From contig CABHOP010000089.1 in NCBI GenBank assembly GCA_902168085.1, forward strand, positions 124,001-188,000: a stretch of DNA of 64,000 bases. Direction: 5' to 3'. A model generated the notes under the pieces. That model searched no databases. It saw only the letters and a list, made by a program, of their open reading frames with translations, and was not told the DNA's origin. The translations under genes and the position numbers were made by a program. The first letter of the stretch is position 1. Every line of letters starts with the position of its first letter. The DNA comes from an uncultured Bacteroides sp. Its GTDB lineage: Bacteria; Bacteroidota; Bacteroidia; Chitinophagales; Chitinophagaceae. This document shows, one piece after another, positions 1 to 9,368 of this stretch.

Positions 1-1
1 G

Positions 2-910
2 CAGGAAGCAGCATCCGGTACAATACCATGGAAAGAGTTGAAAGCAGATGAGTACTATGAAGTGAAATGTTATGCTGTAGATGATCTTTGGAAAACCAGG
101 GTGTATAAATTTTATATATATAAAATGCCTTATTGGTGGCAAACAACAACATGGAAAATTGTGTTTTGGCTAGGAGGCATTGCCCTGATTGTTTCATTAC
201 TCGCATTTACCATCTTGCTTACTCGCCACTACGTAAGCAGCGCCAATGAAAAGAAAAGTAAGCTTTTGGATCTTGAATTGCGTGCCATTTATTCGCAAAT
301 AAACCCTCACTTTATATTTAATGCTCTTAGTGCGGCTTTATTTTTTATTAATAAAAAAAGATTTGAAGAAGCCTATCTACATGTAAGTAAGTTCTCGAGG
401 CTTTTGCGTTCATACCTCAAATCTTCACAAGAACGCTACGTAACGCTGTCTGAAGAAATAAGTATGCTACGCACATACATTGAATTGCAGCAAACAAGAT
501 TTGAAGAGAAGTTTGATTACGTTATAAAAGTAGAAAATAAGATACCTGCCGATAACGTACGCATACCTTCATTGTTGATACAGCCTTTGATAGAAAATGC
601 TATTATACATGGTCTCTTTCATAAACAAGGAAAGGGTTTTTTGAAGGTACAGTTTCTGCAAGGGTCATCGAATGCCGAACTTATATGTATTATTGAAGAT
701 GATGGCGTTGGGCGTATCCGTGCCTCAGAGATTAAAAGGGGAAGTGCGGCTAAATATGATTCCTATGGAACCAAGCTTACACAACAACTTATAGAGATAT
801 TTAAAGAGTACGAGAGTATGCATATATACCTGGAATACATTGATAAAGAAAAGCCTCACACAGGCACTATAGCCAAGCTTACTATACGAAACCTTAAATA
901 CGAAGCGTAG
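2..910 (+). CDS. Sensor histidine kinase, LytS/YehU type, C-terminal part (5' end outside window)
   Basis: The frame is open from base 2 with no credible start; the only early start-like codon is a TTG inside the Y_Y_Y region. Visible parts in order are the end of a Y_Y_Y domain, one membrane helix (around ISLIVSLLAFTILL-like residues after the paired Trp), and a His_kinase domain with the phospho-acceptor box SQINPHFIFN followed by a HATPase N-box ENAIIHGLFHK and a DDGVG G-box. The kinase part is roughly 70 percent identical by eye to the full-length kinase that follows 25 bases downstream, so the missing N-terminus is presumably the same kind of beta-propeller. No regulator lies between the two kinases, so they may share the LytTR regulator at 3982. 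Family is certain; ligand unknown. Confidence 0.9.
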   Translation, partial: QEAASGTIPWKELKADEYYEVKCYAVDDLWKTRVYKFYIYKMPYWWQTTTWKIVFWLGGIALIVSLLAFTILLTRHYVSSANEKKSKLLDLELRAIYSQINPHFIFNALSAALFFINKKRFEEAYLHVSKFSRLLRSYLKSSQERYVTLSEEISMLRTYIELQQTRFEEKFDYVIKVENKIPADNVRIPSLLIQPLIENAIIHGLFHKQGKGFLKVQFLQGSSNAELICIIEDDGVGRIRASEIKRGSAAKYDSYGTKLTQQLIEIFKEYESMHIYLEYIDKEKPHTGTIAKLTIRNLKYEA

Positions 911-935
911 CCAAAGTAGGACAGCCACAATCATC

Positions 936-3900
936 ATGTTAATGCGCAACTTACTATTCACCATCCTAGGCATTATCTGTACATGTATATATGTATCTGC
1001 CATCGATACCTCGCACATTTTTAACCATAATGTTAAAAATGGCTTGCCTACTAACAATGTATATAGTTTTATACAAGATGGATATGGCTACATATGGATA
1101 GCCACAGATAATGGTGTGGTGAAATATAACGGTTATAGTTTTAAACTGTTTGGTACCAATGAAGGGCTGCCAACGAATGATGTATGGATGCTAAAAGAAG
1201 ACAAGTGGGGGCGTATATGGATATATACCTATGCTACAGAGTTAGGATACATTCGAAACAATACGTATAAAAAGATCGATTATGACTTGCGTGCCGTCGC
1301 CGTTCCTAAAAATAACATCTGGGAATTCAAAGACTTTGTTGTTGCCCAGTTTTTTGATGAGAACATGACGCTTTCATTAAAGATAGATTCGAATGATAAA
1401 GTCACAGCAACGAAGCAGTCAAACATGTTGGTGAAAAATGTGCAGCAGCACATATACGCAGTATGGAATGATCAGGCAGTGAGGCATTTTAACTTTAAAA
1501 AAGGTACGTTAGTTGAAGCTAACATCGGGCCGGTCATTGATAATCCTGTTTTTTTTCGATACGAACCTTTGCTGCTTAATGATAGTATATTAGTGGGCTT
1601 TCGGAAAGGGTATGATCAAATACCATTACTGAATGTTAAAACGCTAAAGACTGATAACCTTCCATTACAAAGCCTGGGTGCGGCTTCAACAGAGTTTATA
1701 TACAATTATGATATACCACAACAGGTAAATGCAATATTTGTATACACTAATAAAGCAACCTATATATTAAACAATAGATTGCAGCTATTAAACAGGATAC
1801 CGCATAGTATCATTGGCATTGATAAGCAGGTCAGCTTTTACATGAAGGATAGGGTGGGTAATATGTGGCTTTCAACACCTGCATCTGGAATGTATTTCTT
1901 GCCGGGTAAATATCTACAACTCAAGCATATCCAATCGGCTGGCGAAGCCCGAAATTATAGGTATATCGGTAATCTTTCAAATACTGAAACTTACTGGTGG
2001 GATAAAAACGGTAATATACCGCTAGTTATCAGGCACGGCATTATTAAAGAAGTCCAGCCAATTATTCAGGGTAATGTTACGGCCATCACTTATGAAAAAA
2101 GTAATGTTTATCTGTCGACGTTAGATAAGATTGCGAAAATAGATTCAACAGGTAGAGTAGTTGAACTGCCAAACGATAATAAAATCTTATGTGAAAGAAT
2201 GCCTCGCGTCTTTTCATTAAAAAATGTAATCGATAGAGATAGCATAGCATCAGATAGTTTTAGAAATGAACTGATTGGGTATAACTACCGAATGTTTCCC
2301 ATCAGCGATTCTGTTTTATACCTTGCAGGCGATGATTATATCAGGTCCTTATCTATAGGCAAGGATACAATACGGTTTAGGTATTTGGTACACGGGCGTT
2401 TCAGGAACAGCATATTTTTGCCATATTCCAATATATGCCTTTTTTACAATAACAGGCACATAGCACTTATTGATGTGCAAAAAAATGAACCAGTAAATTT
2501 CAACATGGGCATCCTCAAGAAAGCAGGTGTCAGAACCATACATGACATTGCAGTAGATAGCTTTCATAATATATACATATGCACCGATGGAAAACTGGCT
2601 GTGTTCAATTTAAGGAAGCATGTATTCACAACAATACCATTAAATTTTAATACAAGTAACATTAAGGTAGAGGTTTATGGAAATCATTTAGTAATTGCAG
2701 GAAAATTTGGGTTGGCATATGCCCAGATTACTGATAAAGGGCTGGGAACATTTCATGCTTTGCCCAATGTAGATAACAGGTTGTACGAAAGGTTGTATGA
2801 ATTTGTAATCGATGCTTCAGGTACAATGGTGTTGCAGACGGATAACGGAATATATACCTATACCGTATCTGAAATGGTAAATTGGCCACATAGTTTCCAT
2901 TCCGATAACCATGCATATATGGGCATTGTGATAACAAACCCCTATCTGCATAGCATTAAACCAAACGATACGCTTAGTATTGCCCCATCAGATAAATCAT
3001 TAAGCTTCGACTGCATTAATTTCTATGGCGATGGTAATCGTTATTTTAACTATCGTATAGCCGGTTTTAGAGGTTGGCAACAATCTGCAACCGGGGAAAT
3101 TATCCTGCCGGATTTTAAACCGCAGGGTTATTATCGTATAGACTGCTATGTAGCAGATGATAGCTGGCAAAGCAATGTGTACACATTTTACATTTACAAA
3201 CAACCATTGTGGTGGCAAACAAAAGCATGGAAACGTATATTCTGGGTAACAGGTATATTACTAGCTGCCGGCCTAGTATTGTTGATTGTAATTGTAACCC
3301 GATATTACGTAAACCGTGCAAATGAAAAGAAAACCCGTTTGCTGGACCTGGAGCTACGCGCTGTTCATTCACAGATCAATCCACACTTTATTTTCAATTC
3401 ATTAAGCTCAGCATTATTTTTCATTAACCGCAAGGATATTGATGAAGCATACAAACACGTAAGTAAGTTCTCCAAGTTATTGCGGTCCTATCTTAAATCA
3501 TCGCACGAACGATATGTTACTCTTACAGATGAGATAAGTATGCTTAAAAACTACATCGAGTTACAGCAAACACGCTTCGAGAATAAGTTTGATTACGTTA
3601 TAGAGGTAGAGAATAAAATAGCAGCAAATAACATTAAGATCCCATCATTACTATTGCAGCCCATTGTTGAAAACGCTATTAACCATGGGTTATTTCATAA
3701 GAAAGGAGATAAAGGTATTTTGACAATCCGTTTTCTTCAGGGAAATTCCAGCGAGGAATTGATATGCGAAATAGAAGATAATGGTGTTGGTCGGAAACGA
3801 GCAGCAGAGATAAAGCGTGCCCATGATGCGCAGCGGGAATCTTACGGAACAAGGTTAACCGAGCGGTTGATAGATATTTTTCAAGAATATGAACATATGA

Positions 3901-3989
3901 ATATATTTCTTGAGTATATTGACAAAGCAAAACCTTATACAGGTACTATAGCACGATTAACCATTAAAAACATTAAGTACGATGCCTGA
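936..3989 (+). CDS. Two-component sensor histidine kinase with periplasmic beta-propeller and Y_Y_Y domain
   Basis: A 1017-residue sensor. It has an N-terminal signal segment (residues 1-22) and propeller blades of the ligand_gated/reg_prop type near residues 40-105 (IWIATDNGVV and GRIWIYTY). A Y_Y_Y domain lies at about 690-760 and one membrane helix at about 768-790. The cytoplasmic His_kinase has its acceptor His near 817 in INPHFIFN, then a HATPase with ENAINHGLFHKKG and DNGVG boxes. The start is the ATG at 936, 25 bases after the upstream kinase stop; a second ATG lies two codons in. The stop overlaps the next gene's start by 8 bases, so translation is probably coupled to the response regulator. 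These are not hybrid two-component proteins of the Bacteroides SusR type, because no receiver or AraC domain is fused. The signal sensed cannot be read from the sequence. Confidence 0.93.
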   Translation: MLMRNLLFTILGIICTCIYVSAIDTSHIFNHNVKNGLPTNNVYSFIQDGYGYIWIATDNGVVKYNGYSFKLFGTNEGLPTNDVWMLKEDKWGRIWIYTYATELGYIRNNTYKKIDYDLRAVAVPKNNIWEFKDFVVAQFFDENMTLSLKIDSNDKVTATKQSNMLVKNVQQHIYAVWNDQAVRHFNFKKGTLVEANIGPVIDNPVFFRYEPLLLNDSILVGFRKGYDQIPLLNVKTLKTDNLPLQSLGAASTEFIYNYDIPQQVNAIFVYTNKATYILNNRLQLLNRIPHSIIGIDKQVSFYMKDRVGNMWLSTPASGMYFLPGKYLQLKHIQSAGEARNYRYIGNLSNTETYWWDKNGNIPLVIRHGIIKEVQPIIQGNVTAITYEKSNVYLSTLDKIAKIDSTGRVVELPNDNKILCERMPRVFSLKNVIDRDSIASDSFRNELIGYNYRMFPISDSVLYLAGDDYIRSLSIGKDTIRFRYLVHGRFRNSIFLPYSNICLFYNNRHIALIDVQKNEPVNFNMGILKKAGVRTIHDIAVDSFHNIYICTDGKLAVFNLRKHVFTTIPLNFNTSNIKVEVYGNHLVIAGKFGLAYAQITDKGLGTFHALPNVDNRLYERLYEFVIDASGTMVLQTDNGIYTYTVSEMVNWPHSFHSDNHAYMGIVITNPYLHSIKPNDTLSIAPSDKSLSFDCINFYGDGNRYFNYRIAGFRGWQQSATGEIILPDFKPQGYYRIDCYVADDSWQSNVYTFYIYKQPLWWQTKAWKRIFWVTGILLAAGLVLLIVIVTRYYVNRANEKKTRLLDLELRAVHSQINPHFIFNSLSSALFFINRKDIDEAYKHVSKFSKLLRSYLKSSHERYVTLTDEISMLKNYIELQQTRFENKFDYVIEVENKIAANNIKIPSLLLQPIVENAINHGLFHKKGDKGILTIRFLQGNSSEELICEIEDNGVGRKRAAEIKRAHDAQRESYGTRLTERLIDIFQEYEHMNIFLEYIDKAKPYTGTIARLTIKNIKYDA

Positions 3990-4740
3990 TTACAAATGTG
4001 TTATCATAGATGATGAACCCAAAGCAATAGAACTATTAGTATCCAGGTTGAAAGTGCTTTTTCCTAATATACATGTGGCAGGTACTTTTACAGATTGGGG
4101 CAGCGGGCTGGAATGTGTACGTGCCGGTGGTTTCGACATCCTTTTCTTAGATGTATCCATGCCGGAAAAGACGGGTATCGATTTTCTGAAGCTTTTTCCG
4201 GCCATTAACTTCCAGGTTATATTTATTACGGCTCATAGCGAGTTTGCACTGCAGGCCATCAAATTTTCGGCCGCAGGCTATGTTTTAAAACCTATAGATG
4301 ACTATGAGCTGAGCTTTGCTATCAACAAAGCCATAGAGAATATTGACAGTAAGGCGCCTAAAGTGCCGGAAGTAAATGGAAACGGGCAAAATAAAGACAT
4401 CCTTAAAATAGGTATTCCCAATACGAAGGGTATCGATTACCTGAATGCTGATGAGATACTCTATTTTGAGAGTGTTAACAAGTATACTAAGGTGGTTACC
4501 AATAGTTATAGCATTATAAGTTCTTATAATGTTGGTGAATTTAAGAAAATTATAGATCCGGAAACCTTTTTCCAGGTGCACAGGTCTTATATAGTTAACC
4601 TGTATCACATAAAAAGATATGAAACATCGGGTACGCTTGTGATGGATGATAATATGCAAATCCCTGTTTCTAAGACTATTAAGAACGAATTCATGGTAGA
4701 ATTCAGCCGGATAAGCCGGACGGCGGGTTTGAAAAAGTAA
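3982..4740 (+). CDS. LytTR-family response regulator
   Basis: A 252-residue regulator. The receiver domain (about 1-120) has the acidic pair D10-D11, the phospho-acceptor D57 in FLDVSMP and the conserved Lys in YVLKPID. The C-terminal LytTR DNA-binding domain (about 145-245) carries LYFESVNKYTKVVT and FFQVHRSYIVNL, the family's typical motifs. It overlaps the kinase gene by 8 bases and is followed by a strong hairpin terminator, so it closes this operon. LytTR regulators bind promoter repeats, often controlling envelope, virulence or polysaccharide genes; the targets here are not visible. Confidence 0.93.
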   Translation: MPDYKCVIIDDEPKAIELLVSRLKVLFPNIHVAGTFTDWGSGLECVRAGGFDILFLDVSMPEKTGIDFLKLFPAINFQVIFITAHSEFALQAIKFSAAGYVLKPIDDYELSFAINKAIENIDSKAPKVPEVNGNGQNKDILKIGIPNTKGIDYLNADEILYFESVNKYTKVVTNSYSIISSYNVGEFKKIIDPETFFQVHRSYIVNLYHIKRYETSGTLVMDDNMQIPVSKTIKNEFMVEFSRISRTAGLKK

Positions 4741-4758
4741 AATTCCGTTCGTCGGATG

Positions 4759-4791
4759 AAAAGGCACTTTCGATGGACGAAAGTGCCTTTT
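4759..4791 (+). terminator. Rho-independent terminator of the LytS/LytTR operon
   Basis: A perfect 14-bp stem (4759-4772 with 4778-4791, core AAGGCACTTTCG) with a 5-base loop ends in TTTTGGTTT. It starts 18 bases after the regulator stop codon. Confidence 0.85.
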
Positions 4792-4972
4792 GGTTTAATA
4801 GGTATCCTTCATTTCATTAAGATGTAATTACTTTGAAACTGGTTAAAGAACTACTTACTATCAACCTTTATCATTTTACTTATTTACCATCTATCAATTA
4901 GCGCGCAAAACGCCAGCCCTTATGTGCCCTTAATTGATTTTACCCGATTACGCTCTATAAACATATTACTGT

Positions 4973-5027
4973 AAGAACAGGATTTTGGAAAGCAACTACG
5001 CCCTCTTCCTAAATCCTGTTCTTTTTT
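4973..5027 (+). terminator. Second hairpin with T-run, no obvious upstream gene
   Basis: A 13-bp perfect stem (4973-4985 with 5011-5023, AAGAACAGGATTT) has a 25-base loop and runs into CTTTTTT on the plus strand. Its T-run touches the stop codon of the opposing LutC-like gene. The plus-strand polarity points to a transcript coming from 4.79-4.97 kb, where I see no open reading frame. The 286-base gap 4741-5026 otherwise holds only the first terminator. It may instead serve as a loop end for the minus-strand gene, though no T-run lies on that side. Confidence 0.5.
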
Positions 5028-5686
5028 CATGCATTTACCAGGATGCAAAACACCTCGCCGGGGCCATGCACGCCCACTACCAGCGTCTTTTCAATATCGG
5101 CCGTACGGCTGGGGCCGGTATTCAGGTTTATCATAGAGGGCAATTGATTGCCATATTTGTCTTTCATTAATGTAAGTGCCTGTTGTATATCGTCTACCAC
5201 CTGGCCGGCATAGGCCACTATGATGTGTACGGGGTAAAAGACCGATGCCGTGCGGCCCATATGCTGGCGGCTGCTGAGCAATACAGAGCCGGTACGTGCC
5301 ACAATACATTCGCAACCGGTAATGCAGGCATCTGCCTTGTCATTATTAATATCTACCGGGGTGGCGATGCTTATTTTATTATTTATGAACAGCCGTAGTA
5401 AGCGTTCTTCTGCACAAAACAACTGCTGCCAGCCGCGGCTGTCGTAGAGGCTGGTGATGGCTTCGAGTGCCTGCTGCTCGTTATCACAAAAGATGAAGCG
5501 ACCGCCGAGGTTTATAAATTGTTCCGCAAATGTTTCTTCGGGGGAAATGGTTTCATCGGCAGCATATAAAGGTGTGTTGTCCTTTTCCGCTTCGGGGAAA
5601 GGCATGGGCAGTTTTTCTGCAGCCAGCCCTCTACGGATGCGGGCCAGGATGTTTTCGCGCGCTTTAGATGTTTTGAACGTTTGCAT
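5027..5686 (-). CDS. lutC: LutC/YkgG family protein (LUD domain)
   Basis: A 219-residue LUD-domain protein. The family hallmark is near the C-terminus (residues about 190-212): SRTADIEKTLVVGVHGPGEV. A central GCECIVARTGSVLL stretch also fits LutC. In other bacteria LutC works with the iron-sulfur proteins LutA and LutB in oxidation of L-lactate. Neither partner is in this window, so the role here is inferred from family only. The ATG at 5686 is the only good start. It faces the LytTR operon, and its stop abuts a hairpin T-run. A 343-base gap with repeated GGAAACAA-like words precedes it. Confidence 0.85.
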   Translation of the reverse strand: MQTFKTSKARENILARIRRGLAAEKLPMPFPEAEKDNTPLYAADETISPEETFAEQFINLGGRFIFCDNEQQALEAITSLYDSRGWQQLFCAEERLLRLFINNKISIATPVDINNDKADACITGCECIVARTGSVLLSSRQHMGRTASVFYPVHIIVAYAGQVVDDIQQALTLMKDKYGNQLPSMINLNTGPSRTADIEKTLVVGVHGPGEVFCILVNA

Positions 5687-5915
5687 ACCGGGGGTAAAAG
5701 TAAAATTGTTTCCGATTGTTTCGGGGTTTTATGAGGGCCGTTTTTTGTTTCCGTTTGTTTCCGGATTTTGGCAGGGGATATTTTGTTCCACTTTGTTCCG
5801 GTTGGCAATGGAACATTTTTATTCCTTTCTAAGCTTTTGTTGTGTTTTGTTGTGCAATCGTAACTTTTTGATCTTTCATTGCTTCTACTGTCGGCTGCAT
5901 CCGCCTTGTTTTATT
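5687..5915 (-). repeat. Purine-rich short repeats in the putative lutC leader
   Basis: Read on the minus strand, this stretch repeats GGAAACAA about four times, with near copies GGAACAAA and CACAACAAAA. A perfect minus-strand TAnnTTTG box (TATATTTG, 5920-5927) sits just beyond it, which would give lutC a leader of about 230 bases. Codon patterns in all frames look non-coding. The rest of the gap to 6029 shows nothing else I can name. Confidence 0.4.
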
Positions 5916-6029
5916 ATATCAAATATACGCAATTTTGTTGGTTATCGAAAACGGCAGAATACAACATGGGGAACAGCACTTGCTATATATTAAACCTATT
6001 TTGTTATCTTAGGATAAACTTACCCGAAC

Positions 6030-9000
6030 ATGAAATTACTTATAAACACCGCCCTATGCCTTGCACTATTGCCCTTGGGGGTTAAAGCTATCGATAAAAC
6101 AGAAATGACTGCCAACGCAGGCTTTATAGCCAACAAGGGCCAGATAACCGACCAGTATAACCGGCCGCGAAAAGATATAGATTATAAAATGGCCGCAGCA
6201 GGGGTAACCCTGTATATAGGCAACGGGCAACTGCACTACCAATGGCACCGCCCCGCCGCAGCGGCTGAAAAAGGCAAGCCCACCCCTGCAAAAGCGGCAG
6301 GCAGGGATACTATATATCGCATGGATGTAGAACTGGTGGGTGCTGATAGAAATGCTGTAGCTATAGCAGAAGTGCCACATAGCTATACCGAAAACTACTA
6401 CCTGCCCCAGTGCCCCAATGGCATAACAGTGGGCAGCTATGGCAGGATAACCTATAAGAATGTGTACCCGCAGATAGACTGGGTGCTGTATGCCGGCGAA
6501 GACGGTGGCATGAAGTATGACTTTATAGTGCACCCGGGTGGCAACCCCGCGCAGATAAGGCTGCGCTATAACGGCGCCACGGCCCTGCAACTGCGCGATG
6601 GTGCCGCTATGGTCACCACACCCTATGGCAGCATTACCGAAGGCGCGCCCTACAGCTATATGCAGGGCAGCCGCGCACCGGTAGCCAGCAGCTACCGCAT
6701 AGCGGGCACAGAGCTGAGCTATGCCGTAGGAGACTACGACCGCAGCCACACACTGGTGATAGACCCCAGCGTGGCATGGGCTACCTACTATGGCGGGGGC
6801 ACCGAAGCTAATAAATTTCAAACCACTGCAGATACAGGTGGCAACAGCTACCTGCTGACCAACACCAGCAGCGCGAACCTGGCCACTACCGGGGCGCACC
6901 AAACCACGATTACGGCTGCAGCTATGCTTCTGGTGAAATTCAACAGCAGCGGGGTAAGGCAATGGGCCACCTATTTTGGAGATGCGCAGTCCTCGGCCAT
7001 CTGCACGCATACAGACGGTAGTATATATGTAGGCGGATTCACCTATACCTCCGCCGGTATAGCTACAACGGGTGCTTTTATGACTACCAATCCCCATTTC
7101 CCTACAGGCATTGGTATGCTGGTAAAATTTAACAGCAGCGGGGTAAGGCAGTGGAGTACCTATTACCCCGGGGGGGCATGGGAATTGCAAACGGATTTTG
7201 CCGGCAACCTTTATATAGGTGGCGCCCGCGCCAACGTTTTCACTAGTTATGCCACGCCGGGGGCTTTTCAAACCACGCCGGGGCAAGGTTTTCTAACCAA
7301 AATGAGCGCAGCCGGCAACCGTCTGTGGAGCACCTATTTTAATGGCTTGATATACGGTTTGGCATTAGACCAGCTCGGCGGGCTGTTCATAGCAGGTATA
7401 AGCGGGACTTCAACCGGTGTAGGTACTCCAGGTACGTTTCAGCCCAGCATGGGGACCAGCATCGCCAGCGGCTTTGTTGCCAAATTCGATACATCGGGCA
7501 ACCGCCTATGGGGCAGTTATTTTGATGGCGCACTTGCGCCCGCCTACAATACTTTGGCTTTTAGGGATGTGGCCTGCGATGGCAATGGTAATGCTTATTT
7601 AGTATCGTTGTCCAGCATCCCGGGGGTGGCTACCACGGGTGCACACCAAACTGCCATAGCTGGCAGTAGCGAGGGGCTGTTTGTAAAATTTGACGGCAGC
7701 GGCAACCGGGTATGGGCTACTTATTATGGAGGTAGTGGAAATGAGGAATTACAAAGCGTAGTGGTCGATCCGCGCAACCGGGTGTATATATGTGGCAGCA
7801 CCTACAGCACCAATAATATTGCTACCACGGGCTCGTACCAGCCGGCATTAGCGGGCTCGTACGATGCGTTCATGGCTGTATTTGACAGCAATGGCGCCAG
7901 GCAATATGGCACCTACTATGGCGGTACTGATGGTGAATGGACTGAGGGGCTAGCCTATGGAAAAGGGCGGGTATATATGGCGGGAGTAACCAATAGTAGC
8001 AGCGGCATAGCTACCACCGGCGCACACCAAACCGGCCTGGCGGGCAGCGTTAATGCCTTCCTGGTGAGCTTCGATCTGGATAGCTTCCTGTATATAAAAG
8101 AGCCGCTGCCCGATGTAGTGCTGTGTGGCGGCGACACCCTGGTGATACCCTACGAGGTGACCAAACCATTCCGCAGCAGCAATACCTTCAGCATACAGCT
8201 ATCCAACAGTAGCGGCAGCTTTGCCAGTCCTACGCTGCTGGCCACCCACAGCGCACAAACGGGTGATACCGTTACTTATGCAGTGCCCATGAACGTGACA
8301 GCCGGTAGTGACTACCGCGTGCGTGTTATCAGTACCGGGCCTATAGACACGGTGGTATCTATACAGCGCATAAGCCTGAACCCAAGGCCGGTGGTGAGTG
8401 CCGGCAGCAATATAGCAGCCTGCACCGGCAACCCGCTGAACCTGACGGCATCGAGCAGCGTGAGCGGCGTGGCATGGAGCTGGACGGGCCCTGCCTCCTT
8501 TACCGCAGCCGTGAACAACCCGGTAAGAAACCCCGTGCAATTATCGCATAGCGGCGATTATTATGTAACCGCCACGCTGAATGGCTGCAGCGGGAAAGAT
8601 ACCGTGAGCGTAGCGGTAAGCCTGACCCCTGACCTTACGGGCGTGAACAACAACGGCCCGCTATGCGCAGGCAGCGACCTGCACCTTACGGCCAATTCGG
8701 CCACACCGGGTGTTACCTGGAGCTGGACGGGGCCAAGCGGCTTTAAATCAACAGTAGAAGACCCGGTATTACTGGCTGCCGGTTCCACGGCATCGGGTGG
8801 CTACACTGTAGTAGCTACACTGGGTACTTGTGGTGCATCGGCAACCACTAACGTAAGTGTTGTAACCGGCCCGGGCGTAAATATCTATGCCAGCCCTAAT
8901 GATAGTATATGCAGCGGGGAAGGCGCACGATTTGTGGCTGTTGTTACTGCAACAGGTACCAACCCCGGCTACCAATGGCTAAAAAATGGCAGTAATATAC

Positions 9001-9368
9001 CCGGTGCTACGGGCTTAGTCTACCAGGCATCGGCGGTGGCAAATGGTGATATTTACAGTTTCTTGCTGACACCCGGTGCGGGTGCTACCTGCACTACGCC
9101 GGTTAACAGTAATGCCATACCCATGACGGTATTGCCCTACCTGGCCCCTGCGGTAAGCATGACGGCCAGTGACGATAATGCCTGGCCGGGGCTGCAGGTA
9201 GATTTTGTAGCCACGGCAACAGATGCAGGTACCAACCCCCAATACCAATGGAAGCTGAATAATGTAAATGTGCAGGGTGCCACGAGCCATAAATGGGGGA
9301 GTGCAGCACTGAACAACGGCGATAGTGTGCATAGAAGTAACGAGCAGTTACCTATGCCCGCAGCCTAA
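6030..9368 (+). CDS. Secreted SBBP-repeat/Ig-like T9SS protein, frameshifted before its sorting domain
   Basis: A 1112-residue exported protein that starts with a signal peptide (residues 1-20, cleavage after VKA). Next comes a DUF7948-like N-terminal domain (FIANKGQI, LYIGNGQLHYQW). Seven SBBP-type propeller repeats follow, recognisable by ATTGAHQT and FNSSGVRQWATYFG variants (residues about 255-690). Four Ig/PKD-like domains fill about 780-1100 (SWTGPASF, SWTGPSGF, YQWLKNG, YQWKLNN). The frame then runs into 13 unrelated residues and a stop at 9368. The natural continuation, ending in a type A sorting domain, is in the plus-one frame at 9325-9663. So the complete gene would be 6030-9663, and as sequenced the protein lacks its secretion signal. 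The cause could be a real mutation or a read error at the GTGTG dinucleotide run near 9325. Confidence 0.88.
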   Translation: MKLLINTALCLALLPLGVKAIDKTEMTANAGFIANKGQITDQYNRPRKDIDYKMAAAGVTLYIGNGQLHYQWHRPAAAAEKGKPTPAKAAGRDTIYRMDVELVGADRNAVAIAEVPHSYTENYYLPQCPNGITVGSYGRITYKNVYPQIDWVLYAGEDGGMKYDFIVHPGGNPAQIRLRYNGATALQLRDGAAMVTTPYGSITEGAPYSYMQGSRAPVASSYRIAGTELSYAVGDYDRSHTLVIDPSVAWATYYGGGTEANKFQTTADTGGNSYLLTNTSSANLATTGAHQTTITAAAMLLVKFNSSGVRQWATYFGDAQSSAICTHTDGSIYVGGFTYTSAGIATTGAFMTTNPHFPTGIGMLVKFNSSGVRQWSTYYPGGAWELQTDFAGNLYIGGARANVFTSYATPGAFQTTPGQGFLTKMSAAGNRLWSTYFNGLIYGLALDQLGGLFIAGISGTSTGVGTPGTFQPSMGTSIASGFVAKFDTSGNRLWGSYFDGALAPAYNTLAFRDVACDGNGNAYLVSLSSIPGVATTGAHQTAIAGSSEGLFVKFDGSGNRVWATYYGGSGNEELQSVVVDPRNRVYICGSTYSTNNIATTGSYQPALAGSYDAFMAVFDSNGARQYGTYYGGTDGEWTEGLAYGKGRVYMAGVTNSSSGIATTGAHQTGLAGSVNAFLVSFDLDSFLYIKEPLPDVVLCGGDTLVIPYEVTKPFRSSNTFSIQLSNSSGSFASPTLLATHSAQTGDTVTYAVPMNVTAGSDYRVRVISTGPIDTVVSIQRISLNPRPVVSAGSNIAACTGNPLNLTASSSVSGVAWSWTGPASFTAAVNNPVRNPVQLSHSGDYYVTATLNGCSGKDTVSVAVSLTPDLTGVNNNGPLCAGSDLHLTANSATPGVTWSWTGPSGFKSTVEDPVLLAAGSTASGGYTVVATLGTCGASATTNVSVVTGPGVNIYASPNDSICSGEGARFVAVVTATGTNPGYQWLKNGSNIPGATGLVYQASAVANGDIYSFLLTPGAGATCTTPVNSNAIPMTVLPYLAPAVSMTASDDNAWPGLQVDFVATATDAGTNPQYQWKLNNVNVQGATSHKWGSAALNNGDSVHRSNEQLPMPAA

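Noticed and set aside
5512-5808. Minus-strand Lys/Thr/Asn-rich 98-codon frame over the lutC start
   Set aside because: Comes from the GGAAACAA repeats and overlaps the secure lutC frame.
6066-7286. 406-codon minus-strand frame
   Set aside because: Antisense to the secreted SBBP-repeat gene; composition (Cys, His, Tyr-rich) is typical of a shadow frame.
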